Of a DNA stretch of 64,000 bases, positions 1 to 8,179 are shown in pieces. The position numbers were made by a program, and so were the translations under genes. The notes below the pieces were generated by a model, which saw only the letters and a list, made by a program, of their open reading frames with translations, was not told the DNA's origin and made no database searches. Each line of letters opens with the position of its first letter. The first letter of the stretch is position 1. The stretch is from positions 1-64,000 of the forward strand of contig WRIY01000002.1 of assembly GCA_009782515.1 (NCBI GenBank), written 5' to 3'. This DNA comes from Eubacteriaceae bacterium. GTDB lineage: Bacteria; Bacillota; Clostridia; Eubacteriales; Anaerofustaceae.

Positions 1-2
1 TT

Positions 3-89
3 ATAGACATCGAAAACTTCAGCTATCTGCCAATAATGGGCTATATCAAAAGCAAGCAGGGCAAAAGCTTGAAAAAGAAGGCTGCTTAG
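3..89 (+). CDS. 3' end of an unrecognised gene (partial)
   Basis: An open frame enters from the left edge and stops with TAG at 87-89, giving 28 residues ending in a lysine-rich tail (KKKAA). It is too short to assign. It precedes the sigma-G-like fragment, where clostridia often carry other sporulation genes, but no match is recognised. It could be chance coding. Confidence 0.3.
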   Translation: MDIENFSYLPIMGYIKSKQGKSLKKKAA

Positions 90-242
90 CAATTTGTGCC
101 TAGAAAACTTTGGACTGTTAAGAAAACTGAAAAAAACCACTCTCCAGAATAAAGACATCTATGCTAAATACTGTTATTTCGGCTTCGAATAAACAGCAAC
201 GCAAGCGGGAAAACTGTTCTAAGTAACAGGAGGTTGCTTGCT

Positions 243-548
243 TTGCTTAACAAAGTTGAAATTTGCGGTATCTCTACTGCCTCATTGCCAAAGGTAAAAC
301 AACAAGAAGTAGAAACAATGCTTAGACGCATCAAGAATGGGGAAGAGGAATTAAAGGAAGAGTTTATTCGGAGCAATTTGAGGCTTGTCTTAAGCGTTGT
401 ACAGAAATTTAACAATAAGAAAGAAAATCTGGACGATATATTCCAAATAGGGTGCGTTGGCTTAATAAAGGCCATAGACAATTTCGACTTCAGATTTAAT
501 GTGAAATTTTCTACCTATGCCGTGCCAATGGAAATAGATAGTTGTTAA
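243..548 (+). pseudogene. sigG: truncated sporulation sigma factor, sigma-G-like
   Basis: The 101-residue product begins with NKVEICGISTASLPK, the hallmark amino terminus of sigma-G, the late forespore RNA polymerase sigma factor. It continues through region 2 (NLRLVLSVVQKFNN, FQIGCVGLIKAIDNFD, KFSTYAVPM) and then ends abruptly with EIDSC and a stop. Intact sigma-G proteins are around 250-260 residues, so the end of region 2 and regions 3 and 4 (the -35-reading helix-turn-helix) are absent, and nothing in 549-690 resembles them. AGGAGG at 228-233 is well placed for the TTG at 243 and too close to the TTG at 234. This is most likely a dead gene left by a deletion, suggesting that sporulation is lost or depends on another copy. 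A sequencing error cannot explain the missing ~150 residues. Confidence 0.8.
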
Positions 549-696
549 AATGGAATAATTTATATATATTGCCATAAAACCACACATCAATTTCTCTTTG
601 CCAGAACACATCTTGAGCCTATATCTGAGATGAGCAGCTTATGCGATGTGATATTGGCTTGTTGTCGCCAATATACTGTATATAGGAGAATTGAAG

Positions 697-1809
697 TTGC
701 GTAAACTACATATCGCGCTTATATGCGCTTTTTTGATCAATGCTGCATTTGCCACCCCAGTTGGAGCGTCTTCGAGAGCGCATGTTGTAATAGAGCAGAA
801 GACGAAAGCAATACTGTATGAAAACAATGCGCATGAGCGCCTGCCAATGGCGTCAACTACTAAAATAGCTACAGCTATAGTGGCAATAGAGTCAGGCAAG
901 CTCAATGAGACAGTGACTGTATCAAGCAGAGCCGCCGGAGTCAGCGGTTCCTCGCTGTACTTAAAGGCAGGGGACACAATCCAGCTTGGAGAGCTCATTG
1001 CTGCAACGCTGTTTGTCTCTGCCAATGATGGCACTGTAGCCATTGCAGAGCACATTGATGGCACGATGGAAAAGTTTGTTGACAGGATGAATGCTTATGT
1101 CAAAAAGCTCGGGCTTGAGAACACAAACTTTGCAAATCCCCATGGCTTAACAGCTGAGAACCATTACTCCACTGCATATGACTTAGCATATATAATGGCG
1201 ACAGCTATTGAAAATGAGACATTCCTAAAAATGGTCTCATCACAAACCTGGTCTGTAACGATAAACGGGGAAACGAAAATGTATTTGAACAAGGACCAGT
1301 TTTTATATCTGTACGAATATTCGATTGGTGGCAAAACAGGCTTGACAAGCGCAGCAGGGCGGTGCTTTGTAAGCGCATCAGAGCAAAACGGGCTTACTCT
1401 TTGCTCAACAGTGCTCAACAGCAGCAATATCTACAATGAATCTATAAATCTTATGAACACAGCATTCAGCGAGTATAAGCTCTCCTGCGCTGTGCGAAAA
1501 GGGGAGTATATAGCCACAGTGCCGATAGAAGGCGGACGCCAAAGCGAGCTTAAGCTAAAGTTTATAGATGATATATATGTTCCAACCAAGAAAAGCGAAC
1601 CGGATGATTTTAAAGTTGAAGCTTACTATGAAGAATACTTGCAGGCTCCAATAGCCAAAAACCAGATAATAGGAAAATACTACATCATATCCGGCCAGAA
1701 TGTGCTTATTGAAGGCAACATCCAATCCCCCAGAAGAGTAGTTGCCAAAGAGCCATTTGTCCAGGGATTTTTAAAGTGGTACAGGTATTTGCTAGAGCTG
1801 GCAGTATAA
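697..1809 (+). CDS. dacF: D-alanyl-D-alanine carboxypeptidase (S11 family)
   Basis: This is a penicillin-binding-protein-type D,D-carboxypeptidase that trims the terminal D-Ala of peptidoglycan stem peptides outside the cell. An amino-terminal hydrophobic signal (LHIALICAFLINAAFA) is followed by the three active-site motifs: STTK (SxxK nucleophile), SAND (SxN) and KTG in GGKTGLTS. The ~370-residue length fits the DacF group, including the beta-rich carboxy-terminal domain. GGAG at 685-688 favours the TTG at 697 (8-nt spacing) over the TTG at 691 (2 nt). DacF genes often sit beside sporulation sigma genes; here the neighbour is the broken sigG. The carboxy terminus (FLKWYRYLLELAV) could be an amphipathic membrane anchor. 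Confidence 0.9.
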   Translation: MRKLHIALICAFLINAAFATPVGASSRAHVVIEQKTKAILYENNAHERLPMASTTKIATAIVAIESGKLNETVTVSSRAAGVSGSSLYLKAGDTIQLGELIAATLFVSANDGTVAIAEHIDGTMEKFVDRMNAYVKKLGLENTNFANPHGLTAENHYSTAYDLAYIMATAIENETFLKMVSSQTWSVTINGETKMYLNKDQFLYLYEYSIGGKTGLTSAAGRCFVSASEQNGLTLCSTVLNSSNIYNESINLMNTAFSEYKLSCAVRKGEYIATVPIEGGRQSELKLKFIDDIYVPTKKSEPDDFKVEAYYEEYLQAPIAKNQIIGKYYIISGQNVLIEGNIQSPRRVVAKEPFVQGFLKWYRYLLELAV

Positions 1810-1813
1810 AAAA

Positions 1814-1881
1814 GAAAGACGCGTTTTCATCGCATCTCTCTCTGGCATTTATGTTAATTAAGAGGGGAAAATTTATTAGCA
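1814..1881 (-). repeat. direct repeat copy A; candidate minus-strand small RNA with terminator
   Basis: This segment is nearly identical to 1998-2064, and weaker similarity continues about 40 bp to the right in both. Read on the minus strand, each copy has a C-rich, CU-rich stretch (TTTTCCCCTCTT) followed by a GATGCG/CGCGTC hairpin and a T-rich tract (TTTCTTTTTTT here), the layout of a short RNA ending in an intrinsic terminator. The T-G pair in the stem is allowed only on the minus-strand RNA. No strong promoter is visible: TATTAT lies upstream with a poor -35. It could instead be only a terminator for dacF. Confidence 0.5.
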
Positions 1882-1997
1882 ATGCGATAATAGCATAGAA
1901 AGCTTTAGCCAAACTTAAAATCGCCAAAAACCTCCAAAAAATTTCATCATGCAAATTGCTTTTTCTATGTCTTTGCCAAAAGCCAGGCAAAAAATAA

Positions 1998-2064
1998 GAA
2001 AGACGCGTTCCTTCGCATCTCTCTCTGGCATTTATGTTAATTAAGAGGGGAAAATTTATTAGCA
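1998..2064 (-). repeat. direct repeat copy B; candidate minus-strand small RNA with terminator
   Basis: This is the second copy of the 1814-1881 repeat, 184 bp away. The hairpin loop differs (AAGGAA rather than ATGAAAA) while both stem arms are preserved, as is the C-rich segment. On the minus strand the hairpin is followed by TTTCTTATTTTTT, again terminator-like. A TAATAT hexamer occupies the equivalent upstream position. The rest of the 1810-2188 gap holds no gene that I can support. Confidence 0.5.
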
Positions 2065-2188
2065 CCACCATATTAGCGCTAAAAGCTTAAGCTAACCTTT
2101 ATGAATGAACTTTTTTTATTTATTTTTCGTTGGGCAAGCATGAACATAAACTTAGATCATTGCTCATATGATATTTTGGAGGACTGAT

Positions 2189-2566
2189 ATGGATAAAACA
2201 AAAATAGAGAACTTTCTAAAGCAATCAAAAGGAACGGTTTGGGGGTTTGCTGCTTTTATTTTATTGTTGGCTTTATGGGCTCTTGTAGGCTACATATTCA
2301 ATGTTAATAGCCAGGCTGCAGCTCTGGGCAGCTTCGTAATAATAAACCTATGCTTGGTAGGCGCTGGTTTTTATAAAGCCAACACTTCGGAAGGCAAAGG
2401 CTGGCTTAATGGGCTAATAGGCGGAGGCATGCTGCTCGCAGTGATTGCAGTTTTTGGCCTTATATTTCTGCAAGGGCGTTTTGATTTTATTGGGTTTGCC
2501 AAAAAATGCCCGCTATACCTGGTGGTGTCAATGATAAGCGGGATCATAGGCATCAACGTAAAATGA
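2189..2566 (+). CDS. small integral membrane protein, TIGR04086/YrzE-like
   Basis: The product is 125 residues with an amino-terminal charged stretch (MDKTKIENFLKQ) and about four hydrophobic segments (FAAFILLLALWALVGYI, AALGSFVIINLCLVGAGF, GLIGGGMLLAVIAVFGLIF, and a carboxy-terminal one). A GGAGG just upstream is correctly spaced for the ATG at 2189; an in-frame ATG at 2168 lacks such a site. Small membrane proteins of this kind are frequently found directly before the SCIFF gene in clostridia, which is the main reason for the family suggestion. Function is unknown. A role near SecDF or in SCIFF export is inference from position only. Confidence 0.65.
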   Translation: MDKTKIENFLKQSKGTVWGFAAFILLLALWALVGYIFNVNSQAAALGSFVIINLCLVGAGFYKANTSEGKGWLNGLIGGGMLLAVIAVFGLIFLQGRFDFIGFAKKCPLYLVVSMISGIIGINVK

Positions 2567-2637
2567 AAGTTGCTTAGAGTTGCATTTTAAGCGCAAAAAT
2601 GATACGCTTATCGTGCAAATTATTTGGCGCTCGATCT

Positions 2638-2657
2638 CCGGCAGCGAGGCTTGCCGG
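2638..2657 (+). other. inverted repeat upstream of scfA
   Basis: CCGGCA and TGCCGG (six perfect pairs) flank an 8-base loop about 125 bp before scfA. There is no T-tract after it. It could be a leader structure of the scfA transcript or part of a regulatory site. The 2567-2780 gap otherwise shows nothing recognisable. Confidence 0.3.
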
Positions 2658-2780
2658 CGGGAAGGCTTCAACTTATTCGCGCAAAGCAAACCATGCAATC
2701 TACAAGAGGAGGGCGCGCATACCGCACCTGCTCGCTAGCTGCTTGTGCTGGCAGAGGCTTGTGCTTAAGATGCGAGAACC

Positions 2781-2927
2781 ATGAAGCATATCAATCAGAT
2801 TAATAACGATGCAACAATACATGAAGAGGAGAATTGCCAAGACTGCAAAACATCATGCCAGTCGGCATGCAAGACATCATGCACTGTAGGCAACCAATCT
2901 TGTGAAAAAGAGAGCACAAGCTGCTAA
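2781..2927 (+). CDS. scfA: SCIFF ribosomal peptide precursor (six cysteines in forty-five residues)
   Basis: This 48-residue peptide starts MKHINQINND and contains CQSACKTSCTVGNQSCE, the near-invariant core of the SCIFF peptides found across Clostridia. SCIFF precursors are modified by the adjacent radical-SAM enzyme, which installs a thioether between a cysteine and a threonine; the mature product's role is not settled. Cysteines lie at 19, 22, 26, 30, 34, 41 and 48, so this copy has a seventh, carboxy-terminal cysteine beyond the usual six. The ribosome site is weak. An intrinsic terminator hairpin overlaps the stop codon and separates the peptide gene from its maturase. The gene is too short for ordinary gene callers but is very well supported. 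Confidence 0.93.
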   Translation: MKHINQINNDATIHEEENCQDCKTSCQSACKTSCTVGNQSCEKESTSC

Positions 2928-2939
2928 GGCAGCTTTTTT
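2918..2939 (+). terminator. attenuating terminator between scfA and scfB, containing the scfA stop
   Basis: AAGCTGC (2918-2924) pairs perfectly with GCAGCTT (2929-2935) around a four-base loop TAAG that contains most of the TAA stop, followed by six T (2934-2939). This would end most transcripts after the peptide gene and allow limited read-through into scfB, giving precursor in excess of maturase. Confidence 0.75.
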
Positions 2940-2960
2940 GCTTGCACTTGCGCTAACCGT

Positions 2961-4322
2961 ATGAGCATTCATAAATTCCAATACAAAGGCGCCTATATCG
3001 TAGTTGACTCAGAGAGTGCGAATTTTTTTTCCTCAGACGAAATTGCATATAGAGCGCTTGACTACTATCCGAAACTCAGCCGCAGCGAAACAGCAAAAGA
3101 GCTGAGCAGCCAATTCAGCGAGCAGGCTGTTTTAGAGGCAATCAGCGAGATTGATGAGCTTGCCGGCCAAAACAAGCTTTTTTCGAAAGCAGAAGACTAT
3201 AGCCAATATAGCCCAGGAAGCACCAAAGCGCTGTGCCTGAATATTTCCCATGACTGCAACATGGCATGCAAGTACTGCTTTGCCTCAGGTGGCGGCTTCA
3301 AAATGAAGCGCGAACAAATGTCTGAAACAATAGCCCTAAAAGCAGTTGACTACTTAATAAAAGCAAGCGGCAGCACTGCCAGCCTGGAGATTGACTTCTT
3401 TGGCGGCGAGCCGCTGATGAACCTGGGCGTTTTAAAGAGCACTGTGCGCTATGCCAGATCGCAGGAAAAAAAACATGCTAAGCAGTTTCGCTTTACGCTG
3501 ACCACCAATGCCCTTATGCTAAGTGGCGAGAATGCTGCATGGATAAACGAAAACATGGAGAATGTTGTGCTGTCTATAGATGGCAGGCAAGCTGTGCATG
3601 ATGCTATGAGGCCGCTTTCATCTGGAGCGCCTAGCTACAGCCAAGTTGCAGAAAATATAACTGCCTTTGTTAAAATCAGGGAAAACAAAAGCTATTATGC
3701 CCGCTCTACATTTACGCGCAGCAATTTGGATTTCTCTAAGGATGTAGCGCACCTGGCATCCCTAGGCATCAAAAACATTTCAAGCGAGCCGGTTGCAGCA
3801 GCAAAGCATGAAGCATATGCAATAAGGGAAGGCGACTTAGGCGCTGTCTTCAGTGAATATGACGCCTTAACAGACATTTACCTGGCCAGCAAGGGAACAG
3901 AGTCCTCTTTTAGCTTTTTTCACTTTAGCATTGATGCCGATAATGAAATATGCATGAAAAAGAGGGTAGGCGGCTGTGGCGCCGGATCAGAATACTTGGC
4001 AGTCACGCCAACAGGGGATATATACCCATGCCACCAGTTTATTGGCTTAGAAGGCTACTGCCTGGGCAATGTCACTGTAAGCTTGCCGGGTGCCATCACA
4101 GCAAAAGCCAGCCTTCAAAATGTAGGCTTGCTCGGGAAAGAAGAGTGCGATGCCTGCTGGGCTAAGCTATTTTGCGGCGGAGGCTGCAGCGCCAACAACC
4201 TGCTATATGAAGGCAGTGCGGACAAGCCGTACTCAATTGGCTGTGAAATGCTTAAAAAGCGCCTTGAATGTGCTTTATATATAAAAACAATGGAATCAGA
4301 GCAAGTTTATGCAAGCTGCTAG
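2961..4322 (+). CDS. scfB: SCIFF radical-SAM maturase
   Basis: This radical S-adenosylmethionine enzyme modifies the SCIFF peptide encoded just upstream. Residues 1-80 resemble a precursor-recognition domain. The radical-SAM cluster motif CNMACKYC (CxxxCxxC) lies near residue 100, followed by the glycine-rich FFGGEP motif. A carboxy-terminal SPASM-type region carries two auxiliary iron-sulfur clusters (CGAGSEYLAVTPTGDIYPC, then CDACWAKLFCGGGCSANN). The 453-residue length fits the family. No convincing Shine-Dalgarno lies before the ATG at 2961, and with the terminator upstream this points to low expression relative to scfA. SecD/SecF follow, the usual clostridial order. Confidence 0.92.
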   Translation: MSIHKFQYKGAYIVVDSESANFFSSDEIAYRALDYYPKLSRSETAKELSSQFSEQAVLEAISEIDELAGQNKLFSKAEDYSQYSPGSTKALCLNISHDCNMACKYCFASGGGFKMKREQMSETIALKAVDYLIKASGSTASLEIDFFGGEPLMNLGVLKSTVRYARSQEKKHAKQFRFTLTTNALMLSGENAAWINENMENVVLSIDGRQAVHDAMRPLSSGAPSYSQVAENITAFVKIRENKSYYARSTFTRSNLDFSKDVAHLASLGIKNISSEPVAAAKHEAYAIREGDLGAVFSEYDALTDIYLASKGTESSFSFFHFSIDADNEICMKKRVGGCGAGSEYLAVTPTGDIYPCHQFIGLEGYCLGNVTVSLPGAITAKASLQNVGLLGKEECDACWAKLFCGGGCSANNLLYEGSADKPYSIGCEMLKKRLECALYIKTMESEQVYASC

Positions 4323-4418
4323 CTTGCTGAGCAGTTATGCTCACCCGAATCGAATCAGGAGGTTGCGCAACAGCCACAAGCCCACAGGGCTTATGGCAGC
4401 GCAGATAACAATGCAATT

Positions 4419-5699
4419 ATGAAGAAAGGCAGAGCTGTGCTATTAATAACGGCTGCAACAATCTTTTCAGCCTTTGCAGCAGTAGTTTTTTTTGCAGGCA
4501 TAAAGCTAAGCAGCATTGCTGGCGTTTATGATATCTTGCCAACATGGACAAGCTTAAATTATGGATTAGACTTAACTGGAGGGGTGATGGCAGTGCTGCA
4601 TGCTGATGAAGCATCAGGCGCTGCCAGCGATGAAGCAATAGAAAAAGCAATTGGCATTATTACAAACCGCATTGGCTCTTTAGGCCTTAAGGGCGCAACA
4701 GTGCAAAAGCAGGGCGCAAAGCAGGTGCGCATATGCATTCCGCAAGCCAGCGATCAGCAGGAAACCCTGCGTATTATTTCAAGAACAGCAAACATTTCTT
4801 TCGAAGACCCTAATGGGGAAGTAATCCTAACTGGCGATGACATTTCAAATGCAGAGTACCAGAGGGTGTTAGACTCTAATGGCATGAATAATGAGACTGT
4901 CAGGATTGAATTCAGCGAAGAAGGCAAAACGAAGTTTGCTGAGGCTACAACTGAGTTCATTGACCAAGCTATTACAATCAAGCTCGATGGCGATATTGTG
5001 TCTGCGCCTGTTGTACAGAGCGCTATAACTGATGGCGTAGCCTCAATTAGCAATATTGGGACTGCACAAGAAGCAATATTGCTTGCAAGGCTAATACGAT
5101 CAGGAGCATTGCCCATTCCTTTTGAAATTGCCCAAGTTGAAAGCATAGCGCCAACGCTAGGGGAGGCAGCGCTGCGGCGGAGCACGGCAGCTTGCGCAGT
5201 CGGGCTAATCGCTGTGATAGCCTATCTGGCATATGCATATCGCTTGCTAGGCGTTGGGGCTTCTCTGGCGCTTGCTGTGTATATGGCTCTTTACCTAAAT
5301 GCGCTTGCGCTGCTTAAGGCTACTTTAACTCTGCCTGCCATTGGCGGAATCATTCTTTCCCTTGGCATTACTGCTTATATAAACAGCATTGCTTTTGAGC
5401 AGGTGAAAGACCAGATTGCTATCGGCAAAAGCATAGACAATTCACTGAGCGCTGGCTATGCAAATGCGATGCCATTACTGCTTGACATAAGCGCAGCCAT
5501 GCTTATTATCGCATGCGCACTATTTTTTATCGGCACTGGGGCAGCCAAAGGGTTTGCTGAAGCATTTGCCACAGGCATTGCAATAGGAATTGCCTGTTTT
5601 ATGGCGCTGAGCAAACTGTTTAGCAAAGCGGTATTTGCCATCTCAGGCAATCAGGCGCCGAGTATGGTAGGCTTAAAGGAGACGCTGCCGAGACTATGA
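4419..5699 (+). CDS. secD: protein translocase subunit SecD
   Basis: SecD, with SecF, uses the proton gradient to pull secreted proteins out of the Sec channel. The protein has an amino-terminal transmembrane helix, the conserved LNYGLDLTGG motif, a large external domain (including ISFEDPNGEV and the conserved IRSGALPIPF) and five carboxy-terminal membrane segments. At 426 residues it is compact, as in Firmicutes with separate secD and secF. The frame is open back to the scfB stop but contains no earlier start. An isolated AGGAGG about 57 bases upstream is not suitably placed. Its stop overlaps the secF start (ATGA), indicating translational coupling. Confidence 0.92.
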   Translation: MKKGRAVLLITAATIFSAFAAVVFFAGIKLSSIAGVYDILPTWTSLNYGLDLTGGVMAVLHADEASGAASDEAIEKAIGIITNRIGSLGLKGATVQKQGAKQVRICIPQASDQQETLRIISRTANISFEDPNGEVILTGDDISNAEYQRVLDSNGMNNETVRIEFSEEGKTKFAEATTEFIDQAITIKLDGDIVSAPVVQSAITDGVASISNIGTAQEAILLARLIRSGALPIPFEIAQVESIAPTLGEAALRRSTAACAVGLIAVIAYLAYAYRLLGVGASLALAVYMALYLNALALLKATLTLPAIGGIILSLGITAYINSIAFEQVKDQIAIGKSIDNSLSAGYANAMPLLLDISAAMLIIACALFFIGTGAAKGFAEAFATGIAIGIACFMALSKLFSKAVFAISGNQAPSMVGLKETLPRL

Positions 5700-6583
5700 A
5701 GGATTTTGCATTTATTGAAAAGAAAAGACAATTTTTTATGGCATCTTTGGCACTGGCTGCCTTGTTTGCGATTATTGCCGCTGTGCGCGGCTTCAATCTG
5801 GGCATTGACATTAAAGGCGGCAGCATTGCAATTTTAGATCTGCATAAAGAAATCACTATAACTGAAGCTAAAAGCATTGTAAATTTATTTGACCCTTATG
5901 CAGATATTGCGATTGTAGGCGATGATGGGACAAAAATAGCAGTTAGTTCAGCAAAAGAATTCTCAGAGCCTGAGAAGAAAGAGCTGTTTGCAAGGTTTGA
6001 GTCCGAATACAGCCTTGCGCCTTCCGATCTTGTCACTTTCAGCGCACTCTCGCCTGCAGTTGGCAAGGATCTTTTTAGGCAAGCGATTATAGCTTGCGCT
6101 ATCGCCCTTTGCTGTATCTTTGCCTATATTTCGATTCGTTTTGCGCCAGCCATTGCACTTGCGTCACTGGCATGCATATTGCACGATGTGATTATTGTTC
6201 TGGGGATATATTCAGCGCTTCATTTGCCAGTAAATGCGCCATTTGCCCCTGCAATGATCGCTGTATTATGCTATTCAGCCAACAATACCCTCATTGTTTT
6301 TGATAAAACAAGAAAAAGCTCAAAGACAGATTGGCAAGGCAAGCCAAACGCCTTTAATGAGCTGATACGCTCATGCTTTGGCAGGGTTCTGAATGCAACG
6401 ATTCTATCAATGCTGCCTGTTTTCGCAGTTATCACAATCAGCGCCGGCTCTGTCAGGCAGTTTGTTTTGCCCATGGCTGTTGGTATTTTGGCAAGCTTTT
6501 ATTCATCAATATTTCTCGCCTTGCCGTTATGGCACTCGCTTAGCGGCCTTGGGAATGCTGAAGAAAAACAAAATCAGCGCTAA
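5696..6583 (+). CDS. secF: protein translocase subunit SecF
   Basis: SecF partners SecD in the membrane. The protein has an amino-terminal helix, the LGIDIKGG motif, a short external domain and five helices with the conserved SANNTLIVFDKTR region (usually YSINDTIVVFDRIRE), here with asparagine in place of the usual aspartate. The length of 295 residues is typical. The ATG overlaps the secD TGA, so equimolar synthesis by coupling is likely. The carboxy terminus is short and charged. Confidence 0.9.
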   Translation: MKDFAFIEKKRQFFMASLALAALFAIIAAVRGFNLGIDIKGGSIAILDLHKEITITEAKSIVNLFDPYADIAIVGDDGTKIAVSSAKEFSEPEKKELFARFESEYSLAPSDLVTFSALSPAVGKDLFRQAIIACAIALCCIFAYISIRFAPAIALASLACILHDVIIVLGIYSALHLPVNAPFAPAMIAVLCYSANNTLIVFDKTRKSSKTDWQGKPNAFNELIRSCFGRVLNATILSMLPVFAVITISAGSVRQFVLPMAVGILASFYSSIFLALPLWHSLSGLGNAEEKQNQR

Positions 6584-6637
6584 GGGGGGAAGGGGGCAAG
6601 CATTGAAATATATTAAGGCGGCTGCCTTAAAAGGGGC

Positions 6638-7978
6638 ATGAAATCGCCATTCAAAAGAGCTGCAGCGATTATCATGTCTGCAGCTCTTGCGCTTAGCATA
6701 GCGTGCAGCAAAGAGCCTAACTCAGCCAGAAAAGTTGCTGACAGCTTTGTAAGCGACTATGCAAGCGGAAAATACGCCAACATGCTATCATCATATGAGC
6801 TTGATGAGGGCTTAAGAGAAAACTTAAGCGAAAGCTTGCTTGAGCAAGTTTGGAATAACGCTATACTCGCCTATTGCGGCCCTTATGTGGGCATAGATCT
6901 CAAGAATGCGATTTATGATATAGCCTCATCTACCTTTACCTATTCTTTGAGCTTTAGCTACCAGAAAGCATTCCTGATGGTGGGAGTTGATGAAAGCGGC
7001 ACTGTCTTTGAATTTGTCTTGCTTGGCTTTGAAAATACTCATGAGATAGAGTTTAGCAGCAGCCTAAAGGCGGTTAGCGTTTCTTACGGTGATGAGGAAT
7101 TTCCGGTCCAGGCAACATTAGTGTATAAAGAATCGAGCGAAAAGCTCCCTTGCGCAATCATAGTTGCCGACTCTGGGGCTTTGGCGCTTGGCAGGTATGG
7201 CTTAACTGGGCCAAACGCTGTATACTTTGACATCGCGCAGGCGCTTGCACAGGAGGGTATTGCGGTTATTTTGTATGAGCTAAGGCAGTACACATATGGT
7301 GCGGCGCTTGGCAGCTATATAGATGCCGAAACAGAGTATTTGCTAGATATCATGAATTCAGTTATATTTGCTGAGAAGCAGAGTGTGTGCGATCCTGAGA
7401 AAATATTTATTGTCGGGCATGGCACGGGCGCTTATATGAGTGCGCTGCTCGCGCATAGCGTAGAAGGCTTCAGCGTTGCAGGGCATGTATTTCTGTGCCT
7501 GAACAACTCTCCGATTGAAGACATGTTTTATGCGCAGCTTCATGCCATCGCAAGCCTCGACGGGCAAATAACAAGCGACGAAGAAGAAACGCTTGAGATG
7601 GCAAGAGAAATTGTAGACAGAATAAAATCATTGACTCCGCAAACAGCACAATTGCATAGCGCTGAGAGCCTTCTCGGCCGAACTGCTTCCTATTGGCTGT
7701 CGCTGCAGGGTTTCAGCCCCGCAGCCGCTTTAAAATCATTTGAAGCCCCAATGCTGCTATGCTATGCAGAGTATGACTATATAACGCCCTTATCTGAAAT
7801 GCTGGCATTTGAAGAAGAGCTCTCAGGCAAACAGGGCGTACAAATACTAATGCTGCCAAATACCAACCACCATTTCATGCCTGCACAGTCTTTGCTGGGC
7901 GTAGAGAGCTATTATCAGCCGGCTGATTTAGACCAAAGGCTAATTACGGCAATCGTTGGCTTTATAAATGGCATGTAA
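6638..7978 (+). CDS. alpha/beta-hydrolase-fold protein with DUF3887-like amino terminus, nucleophile missing
   Basis: The 446-residue protein has a signal-like start with a possible lipobox cysteine (ALSIACS), suggesting an exported, perhaps lipid-anchored protein. Residues ~30-150 resemble a DUF3887-type domain and the rest an alpha/beta hydrolase. The nucleophile elbow reads GHGTG where active relatives have GHSxG, so the catalytic serine is glycine. The acid position (AEYDYITP) and the catalytic-histidine region (PNTNHHFMP) are preserved. The protein may therefore bind rather than hydrolyse, or use the adjacent threonine. AAAAGGGG lies close before the ATG (about 2 nt), an imperfect ribosome site. 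The substrate is unknown. Confidence 0.7.
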   Translation: MKSPFKRAAAIIMSAALALSIACSKEPNSARKVADSFVSDYASGKYANMLSSYELDEGLRENLSESLLEQVWNNAILAYCGPYVGIDLKNAIYDIASSTFTYSLSFSYQKAFLMVGVDESGTVFEFVLLGFENTHEIEFSSSLKAVSVSYGDEEFPVQATLVYKESSEKLPCAIIVADSGALALGRYGLTGPNAVYFDIAQALAQEGIAVILYELRQYTYGAALGSYIDAETEYLLDIMNSVIFAEKQSVCDPEKIFIVGHGTGAYMSALLAHSVEGFSVAGHVFLCLNNSPIEDMFYAQLHAIASLDGQITSDEEETLEMAREIVDRIKSLTPQTAQLHSAESLLGRTASYWLSLQGFSPAAALKSFEAPMLLCYAEYDYITPLSEMLAFEEELSGKQGVQILMLPNTNHHFMPAQSLLGVESYYQPADLDQRLITAIVGFINGM

Positions 7979-8179
7979 GCGATCTGGCACCGAGTTTTCC
8001 AATAAAACAGATTAGGGAAGCAACCAAAAATAAACAACAAACTGCAAAATATTCTCTTTGCCGACATTATTTGTGCTATAATTGGGCAGGCACAAAAATC
8101 GAATGCACATTCAATCAGATGATGGCTGCATAGATTTCAAATGACTGTAAAAGAGGGTATCTGATGCCATGCCTATACA

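Noticed and set aside
1706-2071. Minus-strand frame of 121 codons with an internally repeated peptide
   Set aside because: It overlaps the dacF end and the two non-coding repeats; the repeated peptide is only the translation of the DNA repeat, and no ribosome site is present.
2599-2784. Frame of 61 codons before scfA
   Set aside because: Composition is arginine/cysteine-rich without family resemblance, it has no clear ribosome site, and it ends just after the scfA start. Probably leader DNA.
4357-4418. AGGAGG far upstream of secD, suggesting a leader peptide or a different secD start
   Set aside because: The only adjacent start (TTG) has no spacing from the AGGAGG and would give 19 residues; the secD frame itself has no earlier start codon. 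Left as unexplained.
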